Below are positions 1 through 8,395 of a DNA stretch of 64,000 bases, piece by piece. The stretch covers positions 4,807,290 through 4,871,289 of the forward strand of contig NC_065412.1 of the NCBI RefSeq assembly GCF_024362695.1, written 5' to 3'. The stretch comes from Pectinophora gossypiella. Taxonomy: Eukaryota > Arthropoda > Insecta > Lepidoptera > Gelechiidae. The notes under the pieces were generated by a model. That model was not told the DNA's origin and made no database searches. It saw only the letters and a program-made list of their open reading frames with translations. A program made the translations under genes and the position numbers. Position 1 is the stretch's first letter; each line of letters begins with the position of its first letter.

Positions 1-1718
1 TGGGCCAGAACTCGAGGGATGAGATTGGGTGGAGGGAAAATCCAGCCCAGTTGAAATTCCCACTCTTGACTGAAGGCGTTTGAGAAGAGTGCTGAGTGAT
101 CTTTGCAGTCTAGCGAGACGTACCTGTTGACCACGGCTGTTTCGGCAGACGCGAACAGATCGACGTCTGGTGTGCCCCAACGATGAAATAATCGGTTTGT
201 TGCAGTGGGCAACAGGTGCCATTCCGATATCTGCCGTGCTCGTGAGAGGCGATCGGCAGTGCAGTTGTACCTCCCCGGGAGGTAGTGTGCTGACAGGGTT
301 ATGTTTAGCCTGTCTGTCAGCTTCAACAACTTGCATGTCAGATTGAGTAAATCCAAAGAGTGCGTTCCCCCTTCCTTCCGAATGTAGGACACCAAAGTTC
401 GGTTGTCGGACTGGACTAGAATATGGGCATTCTGCAGACGATGGAATTGATCCCGAATCGATGCATATACTGCGAACAGCTCTTTCCAGTTCGAGTGCTT
501 CCTCCTCTGTTCTTTTGTCCAAGATTCCGATAAGAGGGTCTCGTTCAACTGAGCTCCCCAACCCGAGTCCGACGCATCGGTAGTCAGGAAGTGGGTGTAT
601 GGGGATTGATGCAAGTCCGACTTGTTCTGAATTGACTTGCTCCACCATTTCATGTCGTTCCGTACTTGTGGGGGTAAAACCAGCAACAAGTTTTGATTGG
701 ATTTGAAACGTTTCAGAAAAATTTGAAGGTAACGACAATGGAGGCGGCCCTTTGGAATAACAAAGTTGGCGAAGTTTAACTGACCTAGTATTTTTTGAAT
801 ATTTTTTAAATTGCAATGTGTTTTGTTTAATCTGTTTGCTATGGACTGTCCTAACTTTCTTATTTTTTCTTTTGACAGAAACATTGTGTTCAACTTTGTA
901 TTCCAAGTGATCCCTAGATACTCTATCTCCTGTGTTGGTTTCAGTATAGATTTTAGATAATTTATCTGCCATCCCAGGGATTCCAAGAGACTCACAACTT
1001 CCGAAGTTTGAGAGATCAACTTGGTCTGGTCCTGATTGACCAGGAGGAAATCGTCTAGGTAGACTAGAACTCGAATTCCTCTCGAACGTAGGATCTCCGC
1101 GATCCAGTTCGTCAATGCTGCAAAAGTGCGAGGTGCGGATGCTAGGCCGAAGGGTAGGGATGACATCTGTAGAAGCTCTCCATTGTACACTAACCTGAGA
1201 TAACAGCGATGGGCTTCGGCTATTGGTACGTGGAAGTATGCATTCGACATGTCTATTTTGACCATCCAATCTTCTTTCTGAAGGAACTCTGGAACTGAAG
1301 CATGAGGAATCAGTTGGAAGTGTTTTGAATGCACAAACCTGTTTAAACCTCTCAGATCGAAGATTGGACGCAGGCCGCCGTTCGACTTTGGTGCTATGAA
1401 CATTTTTGACAGGAAGCTTGGTGTTATTTGTGCAGGTTTCTCTAGAACCTGTTGGTCCTTCAATTCTTTTATTATACGTGTCAAATCCGGTGTTATTTTG
1501 GTTCTGTACAACCTTGTCATGTCCGAGGTAGGGTAATTCAGGGGTGGTCTGTTTAAAAAAGGGATACGAGCTCCCGAGATAATTTTTATAATAAACTTGT
1601 TGGCCCCTAAGGCTTTCCATACTGGAAGATAATTCTGTAAGCAACCTCCCCTGAATATGTGTTGTGGATAGTCATTTTTTAGAGTTTTTATCCTTGGCGC
1701 GAAAGGAAGTATTATCAT
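1..1718 (-). CDS. DIRS-like reverse transcriptase / RNase H (ORF2, C-terminus outside window)
   Basis: The protein would copy the element's RNA into DNA. The frame is open from an ATG at 1718 down to base 1 (about 572 residues, incomplete). Numbering from that ATG, the RT palm carries IDMSNAYFHV near residues 157-166 and the catalytic YLDD at 220-223 (bases 1061-1050). The RNase H begins with DASDSGWGA at about 381 and continues with a QSDNRT block. DVDLFAS follows at about 518, a hallmark of DIRS-type elements. The frame overlaps the gag-like ORF by about 47 bp in another frame, and codons stay open upstream of the ATG, so translation might use frameshifting or reinitiation. No stop or frameshift was seen in what is visible. 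Family assignment is firm; the start is a guess. Confidence 0.9.
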   Translation of the reverse strand, partial: MIILPFAPRIKTLKNDYPQHIFRGGCLQNYLPVWKALGANKFIIKIISGARIPFLNRPPLNYPTSDMTRLYRTKITPDLTRIIKELKDQQVLEKPAQITPSFLSKMFIAPKSNGGLRPIFDLRGLNRFVHSKHFQLIPHASVPEFLQKEDWMVKIDMSNAYFHVPIAEAHRCYLRLVYNGELLQMSSLPFGLASAPRTFAALTNWIAEILRSRGIRVLVYLDDFLLVNQDQTKLISQTSEVVSLLESLGWQINYLKSILKPTQEIEYLGITWNTKLNTMFLSKEKIRKLGQSIANRLNKTHCNLKNIQKILGQLNFANFVIPKGRLHCRYLQIFLKRFKSNQNLLLVLPPQVRNDMKWWSKSIQNKSDLHQSPYTHFLTTDASDSGWGAQLNETLLSESWTKEQRRKHSNWKELFAVYASIRDQFHRLQNAHILVQSDNRTLVSYIRKEGGTHSLDLLNLTCKLLKLTDRLNITLSAHYLPGRYNCTADRLSRARQISEWHLLPTATNRLFHRWGTPDVDLFASAETAVVNRYVSLDCKDHSALFSNAFSQEWEFQLGWIFPPPNLIPRVLA

Positions 1719-2844
1719 TTTTTGTGTCTTTTTTAAATTTCTTAGGGAAGTTTTTGTATTTACCCTGGCTATTGCTATGGCCAGAAGTATTAGGTGGAGC
1801 CCTGTTAACTTGAGATTGACCTGGTGTTGCAAAAGGTTCAGATGGTCTCTTCTTTGCAAATGGTTTATTTTCTTTCAGGTAAGATGGAACATTTAACCAG
1901 GAATTTGTGCCTCCCAGTGACTGTATAACCGGAATGAGGGTGTTCTGGTCAAATAGATGTTCGGCACTTGGAGGTAATCTCCTCAATGTGTTTTGAAGGT
2001 TTTTATTACCTACTTCAGAGATGATCCGTTCCCGTCTAACTTCTAGGCATTCAGCCCTCTTTCCACAAACTACCTGTAACATCTGTTCCATATTTTTGTA
2101 ATGAGCAGAAGCCGGGCCAAATAAATTTATTATCTTTTCATACAAATTAGTTGGGTTCAACTCATCCGATGAGTTGTTAGCCCAATTAACAATTTCTTGT
2201 AAATTGTCACGGATGATTTCTTTCTGCTCTAGTAAGCCATTAGTAAGACCTGCCATAGTCCTTTCAGTTGTTGCAAGATAATCTTTGCCTTTATTTAGAT
2301 GGCAAAGTTCATTGTTAATTTTTAGTTCCACAAAGCCCGGCTTGGCCAAAAAGGTTTGTAAGACTTTAGAATACTTCACCTCTTTCCAACCATCACTATT
2401 AAAGTGTTGTAATCGCATTAATTCGTCCACACGCTTTTGAGATGCATTTTTAATGACCTTTGTGCTGTCTGTAACAGTCTGGATTTCCCCCAAATTAAGT
2501 TGTACAGCATTCGGTTTGGTTAAAAAATCGTTAGAAGCAGATGAACTAACTGTATTAGGTACAGATGAGCCGGGTAATGACGTCGGCAAAAAGTTTTGTA
2601 CATAATTTGTAAGTTGACTTACATGAGTGATGAGTGCATCAACGCGTGGATCGTAACCCTCAGTATTTGACTTACGCTTGGATCTCTTGTTTGGACGACG
2701 TGAGGACTGACCTTCTGAATCCGATTCAGCGTCCCCACTGTCGTTACTTGAGGAAGAAGTTATATTTTCTTCGCGAGTTTGTGGAGGTTCTTGAACCTCG
2801 TTTTCCGCAGTAGGCGGGGTATTACACACACTTTCCTCACTCAT
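1672..2844 (-). CDS. DIRS-like gag-like ORF1 protein
   Basis: A 390-residue ORF starting at the ATG at 2844 (MSEES) and ending in TGA at 1672. The N-terminal 75 residues are Ser/Glu/Asp-rich and end in a basic stretch (RRPNKRSKRKS), probably disordered and nucleic-acid binding or nuclear-targeting. The middle, about residues 100-310, is helical-looking and contains a CGKRAECLEVRRERI block. The C-terminal 70 residues are Lys/Asn/Pro-rich. No CCHC zinc knuckle is present, as is usual for DIRS ORF1. An open frame continues five codons upstream through GTG, but ATG 2844 is the first methionine. It lies directly upstream of ORF2, and this order fits a structural protein. Function is inferred from position and general composition, not from a recognised domain. 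Confidence 0.8.
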   Translation of the reverse strand: MSEESVCNTPPTAENEVQEPPQTREENITSSSSNDSGDAESDSEGQSSRRPNKRSKRKSNTEGYDPRVDALITHVSQLTNYVQNFLPTSLPGSSVPNTVSSSASNDFLTKPNAVQLNLGEIQTVTDSTKVIKNASQKRVDELMRLQHFNSDGWKEVKYSKVLQTFLAKPGFVELKINNELCHLNKGKDYLATTERTMAGLTNGLLEQKEIIRDNLQEIVNWANNSSDELNPTNLYEKIINLFGPASAHYKNMEQMLQVVCGKRAECLEVRRERIISEVGNKNLQNTLRRLPPSAEHLFDQNTLIPVIQSLGGTNSWLNVPSYLKENKPFAKKRPSEPFATPGQSQVNRAPPNTSGHSNSQGKYKNFPKKFKKDTKNDNTSFRAKDKNSKK

Positions 2845-2900
2845 TTCACGGCACAACACAAATTTAGCACGAAAATATACTATTTTGCGGCTATTTAACT

Positions 2901-3348
2901 TGTGATTTTAAACTTTTTACGATCTCGAGAAAAGTTATCAACCGTATAAGCGGGAATCACAAAACGCTATGAAAAGATGACAGAATTGCAGTGCTACCAC
3001 ACTTTCAAAGTTTAAGAAAGTGTTGCCCTAGCAGGTGACAAGCAGGTAAATAGTACCAACATAGCGGGAGTAAAGGGTAAGTTCACAAAACAATCTTCAT
3101 ATCGACGTTGTGTGTTTTTAGACAAATACATAATAATAGTTTTTAAAACATTGTTTGTCGATTTCAGAGGAAAAGTTATTCCTCTACTTTAGAAAAAAAA
3201 TTGTAATTAATAAGCTTTGTCATAAATCTATAAATTTATATCTTATGATTTTAGTATTAGTAATTTTTCAAGAAAACATATCGGCCATAATATAGTTTTT
3301 GAACCTCTCTCGGAAACAGGGCGTCCCTGCTGGCTGGTTTTCTTTGTC
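2901..3348. other. Geneless spacer between the DIRS-like element and the non-LTR insertion
   Basis: AT-rich sequence with no coding frame. It may include the left terminal repeat of the DIRS-like element; a short inverted pair (CACTTTC / GAAAGTG) lies at about 2999-3022. Nothing else can be supported. Confidence 0.4.
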
Positions 3349-3362
3349 TGTCTATGACTTAA

Positions 3363-3548
3363 ACTCTGGATCACATCTTTTTTGAATGTCGTTGTTTTTC
3401 CTTACAAAGATTGCTATTCATTGATCACCTCATGCAAATATACCATACTGCTGAAGAAATCCCGCGCTCCCTTCAGCAACTTTTAAAGAAAAGAGAATGT
3501 TTTCTCCCAATTTATAATTATTTAATATCAACCACTGAAGATATTTAA
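3363..3548 (+). pseudogene. C-terminal remnant of a non-LTR retrotransposon polymerase (ORF2)
   Basis: An open frame of 61 codons ending in TAA at 3546-3548. It begins directly at the 5' truncation point of the insertion and so has no start codon of its own. The segment DHIFFECRCF resembles the Cys/His motif after the RT domain in R1/Jockey-like elements. It is dead as a gene because the RT and endonuclease domains are missing. Confidence 0.75.
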
Positions 3549-3683
3549 GACTACTCCTGATTTTAGACGCTTATTCCTGATTTAAGACTCTTATTCCTGA
3601 TTTAAGACTCCTATCCCTGACTTAAGACTCTTATTCCTGATTTAAGACTTCTATACCCGATTTAAGACTTTTATTCCTGATAT
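3546..3683 (+). repeat. ~20-bp tandem repeat in the LINE 3' UTR
   Basis: About seven imperfect copies of TTATTCCTGATTTAAGACTC follow the polymerase stop codon. The copies differ by single substitutions and small length changes. They sit inside the truncated LINE and are probably part of its 3' UTR. Confidence 0.85.
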
Positions 3684-3897
3684 TTGACAAAATGAAGAAT
3701 GGATGAAGACAAATAATTAAACAAAAGAAATGGCTCCGGCCTTCGAAAACAATTTACTGAAGACAAAGAAAACAAATTCAAGAAATAATACATGAAGAAA
3801 AACTTCATCTGACCAGGCTGTATGGCTATGTCCCTTTGCCTGCTCCTTCTCGGGGCAAATTAAACAAAAAAAAAAAAAAAAAAATGTCTATGACTTA

Positions 3898-3982
3898 TTT
3901 CATTTCCGTTCAGCGTTGACGAGAGACGCGTCGTCATTGTGGTGATTTAAATTAAATCAGCCTTTCTTGTAATTCTTTCAAA
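3898..3982 (+). promoter_or_regulatory. Probable core promoter / 5' UTR of cyclophilin A
   Basis: Only 85 bp of non-repeat DNA separate the LINE's 3' target duplication from the cyclophilin start codon. The stretch contains an initiator-like TTCAGCG at about 3910 and a CG-rich GAGACGCGTCGTC block. No TATA box was seen. The transcription start is not known, so the split between promoter and 5' UTR is inference. Confidence 0.4.
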
Positions 3983-4980
3983 ATGGTCTTGCCACGTGTC
4001 TTTATGGACGTTACTGCCGATGGTTCGGCGCTTGGAAGAATTGTTATTGAGGTAAGAATTATAGGAAACATTTCGTCGGATGATATTCCGGCCGGCGTGA
4101 TAACGACCGGCCACGCTTTTTCTCGAAGCCTTCGCGTCCTTAGCACCTTGATAGTAACCTAGTATCATGTTTCTTTTTAGTCGGTTTTCTGGTGCTAGTA
4201 ATTGTTATCATTGTGATTGTCAGGCGGTAACATTAGTATTGTTCTTGGGTATTAATTATCAATGTTTCTATATATAGGTGTGTCTATGTAGTCATAATTA
4301 ATTCTCGCCTGACTGAGATTACTTACACCTATATGAAGGTCAATTCGTTATGACTAGTATGGAGACGCTTGTGTGCGGGGAATTGCCATTGTAGATTACG
4401 TTAATTTGACTCAAGTATATCTTTAGTTAATAATGTACGCTATTTGATGGTTTACAAAACGTAATGTACCGGTGCAATATGTAAGCAATGTATGCATTCC
4501 TCCCGTCAGTTAACATGAAAATTGAAAACTTACTACTTTTGTTATTTACAGCTGAGAACGGATGTCACCCCCAAGACCTGTGAAAACTTCCGCGCGTTGT
4601 GTACTGGCGAGAAGGGCTTCGGTTACAAGGGCTCCACCTTCCACCGTGTGATCCCCAACTTTATGCTTCAAGGAGGTGACTTTACAAACCACAATGGCAC
4701 TGGTGGCAAATCCATTTATGGCGAGAAGTTCGGCGATGAGAACTTCAGCCTGAAGCACACTGGCCCTGGTGTCCTCTCCATGGCTAATGCCGGCCCTAAC
4801 ACCAACGGCTCTCAATTCTTTGTCACCACTGTGAAGACATCTTGGCTGGATGGAAGGCATGTTGTCTTTGGCAACGTTGTTGAGGGCATGGATGTTGTCA
4901 AGCAAATTGAAACCTTTGGTTCCCAGTCTGGCAAGCCATCAAAGAAGATCATTATCTCTGACTGTGGTCAACTTTGCTAA
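3983..4980 (+). CDS. CypA: Cyclophilin A, peptidyl-prolyl cis-trans isomerase (two coding exons, 165 aa)
   Basis: Cytosolic cyclophilins catalyse cis-trans isomerisation of Xaa-Pro bonds and bind cyclosporin A. The coding sequence is join(3983-4051, 4552-4980): exon 1 encodes 23 residues ([10 protein letters not shown]...) and ends at GAG|GTAAGA; the 500-bp intron ends in TTTACAG; exon 2 starts with CTGAGAACG. The join is in phase 0 and gives 165 residues, the usual length for cyclophilin A. In human CypA numbering the active-site residues are all present without gaps: H54, R55, F60, M61, Q63, F113, W121 and H126, with [14 protein letters not shown] and [11 protein letters not shown] intact. 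An ATG at 4522 in frame with exon 2 lies in the intron and is not the start. There is no signal peptide, so this is the cytosolic form. A transposon ends just upstream of the promoter. Confidence 0.97.
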
Positions 4981-5183
4981 TCTAATTTTGTAATAATTAT
5001 AATGGTATAATGCAATATTTTTAAGTTTAAAATAATGTCCTCCGGCGTAATCCCTTCCCAGTTAAAGAGCATACAATGTTTAAAAAGTTAACTAATGGTC
5101 ATTCCATTTGTCTTACATTTATATAGCTATGTTTTAGATTGCAAAATAGGATTTGCATTTATTTCTCTGCATTGTATATTCAT

Positions 5184-5189
5184 AATAAA
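5184..5189 (+). promoter_or_regulatory. Poly(A) signal of cyclophilin A
   Basis: AATAAA lies 204 bp after the cyclophilin stop codon in an AT-rich 3' UTR, the best candidate for 3' end formation. Confidence 0.6.
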
Positions 5190-8100
5190 TTACTTAATAT
5201 AAGAAAGGTCTTTCTATTTTACACTTAGTTACCTACCTCTACCTACAGTACCTATGTGTGTTAAGGTCAAATACAATTTTAACCCTATTATTAGGTATAC
5301 TATTAAGTTGAAGTTTTTATATCTAGTTCAATAGCACAACTGCATTTTTATTTTTAATGCCATGCTCTACCACTGAGCTGAGAGGTAGAGCAGGCATAAT
5401 ACAATTTATGGCTTAGGTAAATGAGGCATGGGTGGAAGACCAACTTCTGAAGCTGAGGCTCACACCTGTGCAAGTGTCTCTAATTGATCAACTCTAGATA
5501 AGATCTACATTGAGGCTCTACGTCACTTATGGCGCCCTGGTACTTTAACTTGAAGTACATTTAGGTAACTATAGATGGAAATATAACTCACTCAGTCTTT
5601 GAATCAGTATGAAAAATAATTTTAAAGTTTGCACGAATTACCTTAGGTAGGTACCTACCTACCTATTTATCACTTTTTGATTTTACATATATGGCGTAGG
5701 TACTTAGTAGCGTAAATAAATTAGGAAGTTGTGTTTTAGCCTATAATGGGACGATCACTACTCCAGTATTTGTACCTATAGTAGGTCCTACCTATGTACC
5801 TATAGGTTAAGTTGCATGTAAAAGTGTACTTGCCTTGGCAAACCTAAAAAAAAATTTTTTTTTGGTGGACGTGAATCACGTTTGTTAATCTCCTAGCGGG
5901 AGCATAGGTCCCCAAAACTGAATAGACTTAGTTAATTTATCGTATAGCGAGCATGTTACGGGAGTTGGTCGCTATCGCGGCAACACTGTAGGTAGGTATC
6001 TACCTAATAATAATAATAAATGTATTCATTTCGGGAAAAATCGCATATTTTCGTAATAAAGTTATAAATCTTGCTTTAAGTGATGCAGAGTCAAATAATA
6101 TCTTCCTTTTCAGCAACGGAACCCTAAAAATACCTAGTCAAATTACAAAGCGAGTAGGTAGGTACCTATTTGTTTTTTTGCGGCTATTGTCCGACGCCGG
6201 ACCCAGTTCTCGAGATACCTAGGTACCTACCTAATGTTGTATCCATGCCAAGATAAGCTAATTATTTTTCACCCGTATCAACTGAAAAAACGACTTATGT
6301 CCCCTAAAGTCATCGTTGTTATAGTCGTAACTTTGAATAAGTACTAAAACGGGTGATAGGTATTATGATTCAAAAAGGATTCATCGTCTGATGATGAGTC
6401 ATATCCTGTCATATCCATAAATACCTAGGTAAGATACAAGCGCCTACAGCTTTGGTCGTGGAAGATTTTACGACTAGCGTTGGCTTACCAAGGTGATTGA
6501 AGGCAATCTTTCTTTACCTACTTTCAACAATAAGAACCTAATTGAGCAAGTAGATATCGTAGGCAATATTTTGAGAAACGTTAAAATACCATGTAGTGTT
6601 TTCTTGTGTTATATATAGTGTAGGTATGTGTGTGTTATGTTAGTTGTTTGTGTATGTTTTGTTTGCAGTGATGTGTCGTTCCGGGAATTCTCCCAAAGTA
6701 GGAATGTTTCCGTTGTAAAAACTTTTTAATAGTAAGGACACTGGCTGCTTTCCTTTTTCAATTTGTTCTTTCTTGTCTTATCTGTGAAAGGTTAGGTAAT
6801 AAAGATCTTTTTCGGTTTTGCGCTTTTTAACTGCCGGGAATGTACCCACTTTGGGAACCCGGGAACGGCACCTCACTATTAGTGTGAGTGTGTTATTGTG
6901 CGTATCTACTGTAATATGCGTACATAGTACTTATCTATCTACAAAACACTGCTCTACATATTGATATATATGGCTCTACACAATATATTCGTCCACCTAA
7001 TAAGTGCCCTCATGGTCAGCGCAGAACAAGAGTAGTGAAGAGGCGATGCCCTAAGTTACTCATAGAAAATACTTATCTTCAAAGATAGAAACAGATGATG
7101 ACGCAATATTATAGTTTTTGAGTTTGATTGAATCATGCATGGTCGTGTGTAATGTTATGTAATATAGTAATAACGCACGGCTAGAAGTAACCTCTTAGGA
7201 AAACTACTTAAAGATAACCTACATGCGGTTTTGTGCGGAATATCATGAGAATAACTGCTAAATAATAAAGGGAAATGTACCTAATCAAAATAATTACTGC
7301 GCTGAATTATTTTTAGAATTATTTTATTACTTATTTAAGTATTTATTTGATGTACTTACATATTTTGATAAAAACATTGAATTCTGAATGTTAACTATTA
7401 TTTTTGAAGAATAATAAATAATAAGTAAGTAATTTATTTAAAGTAGGTACTACCTAGGTAGGTATTAATCTTATGTGAGTCAGCCTAACAAAAAACGTTG
7501 GACCTACAGCTACTACAACGGCAGAATATTACTCTAAATAACTGAAAAAAAGAATTATTAATTTGATTGAGCGATTTAAGTGAAAATATGAGAATAATAA
7601 GAGATCTCTTTGCCGGTGGTATATTCTTTACCTACATAGGTATACTTTAGTACCATGTCACATGAAATTTGTTTGACAATTGAACCCAAAGTCCCACGAT
7701 AATGTCAAGCATGTTAATGTGACAGAGTTATATAGTGGGTAGGTACATGATGAGATTATGACTTAGGTGTCAGCATTCAGAATACCTAAAACCAATTAAG
7801 AAACTTCTATTCTGCCTATAATCTATGAACGGCAATAAGGAATAAAACTATTTGGCCATTTCTGGTGGCAAACAGGTGTTCAATTTCCCAGTTGCCATAA
7901 TAAGTGTAACACGTGGTAATCTCTATCTGTGAATAGAGTTTACAAATATCATGATAGAACTATTTGACACTGATTTGATTCCACATCCCCATTATCACTC
8001 AACTTTCAGTCATACTTATCATACTAGTTGCTATTTCTACCTCTAGAAGCGAAGAGCGTAAAATTTTATACTTGTATTGATATTTTGAGAGAAAAATTGA

Positions 8101-8395
8101 TATAGGAAACTCGAGCGAGGTTTGGAAGTTTAACTTTGTTCATTGAGACGCTCTAGTATTGGCGTCATGAAAAAAAGTGACTTTGATTAATTCGTCCGAT
8201 ATAGACGTATAAGGCCAATGGTGATGATGATGAGCTTGGGGGTAGATTAACTGCTTTATTATCTCTATAAGGCTTGGAGCAGGTCTACCACACGCGCTAT
8301 CAACTATAAATTATTTTCTTTAGAATCAAATAGGAAGTGCGATCGAATCGTCATTGGTCAGAGCTCTGTTACGCTTCTAAAGTAGCTTAAATGGA
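5190..8395. other. Intergenic region, about 3.2 kb, no gene seen
   Basis: AT-rich DNA between cyclophilin A and the Ly6-like gene, with many short GGTA/TACC runs (for example 5646-5660, 6224-6236). A tRNA D-arm-like 28-bp hairpin sits near 5365. An AT-rich inverted pair around 7320-7445 and a short MITE-2 fragment at about 7652-7695 are also present. No frame has coding character. Confidence 0.6.

Larger units (their letters stand above)
1..2900 (-). mobile_element. DIRS-like tyrosine-recombinase-class retrotransposon, 5' part (runs off the left edge)
   Basis: Two long overlapping minus-strand ORFs lie in the order gag-like then reverse transcriptase/RNase H. The RT-RH has the DIRS-type signature: a YLDD active site, an RNase H that starts with DASDSGWGA, and a DVDLFAS motif after the RNase H. 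That combination is typical of DIRS/PAT/Ngaro elements and not of Gypsy, Copia or Bel-Pao. The tyrosine recombinase expected in this class would lie beyond base 1, so the right-hand part is not seen. The left terminal repeat was not delimited; 2845-3340 may hold it, but I recognise no repeat there. Both visible ORFs are open, which suggests a fairly young copy. Confidence 0.85.
3362..3884 (+). mobile_element. 5'-truncated non-LTR retrotransposon (LINE) with poly(A) tail and 13-bp TSD
   Basis: The insertion is flanked by perfect copies of TGTCTATGACTTA at 3349-3361 and 3885-3897 and ends in a run of 19 A at 3866-3884. These are the marks of target-primed reverse transcription. Only the last 61 codons of the polymerase ORF and the 3' UTR remain. 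The 3' UTR holds a roughly 20-bp tandem repeat. The C-terminal ORF piece has a His/Cys pattern (DHIFFECRCF) like that ending R1- or Jockey-type ORF2 proteins; the exact clade was not determined. Confidence 0.88.

Noticed and set aside
4522..4551. ATG at 4522 in frame with the cyclophilin C-terminal exon, giving a 152-residue ORF
   Set aside because: The extra N-terminal residues are intron sequence ending in the splice acceptor TTTACAG. The true first exon at 3983-4051 restores the conserved 165-residue protein.
5340..5400. tRNA-like GCTCTACCACTGAGCTGAG (reverse of a D-arm)
   Set aside because: No box B or acceptor stem lies at the right distance. It is at best a decayed SINE head, not a tRNA gene.
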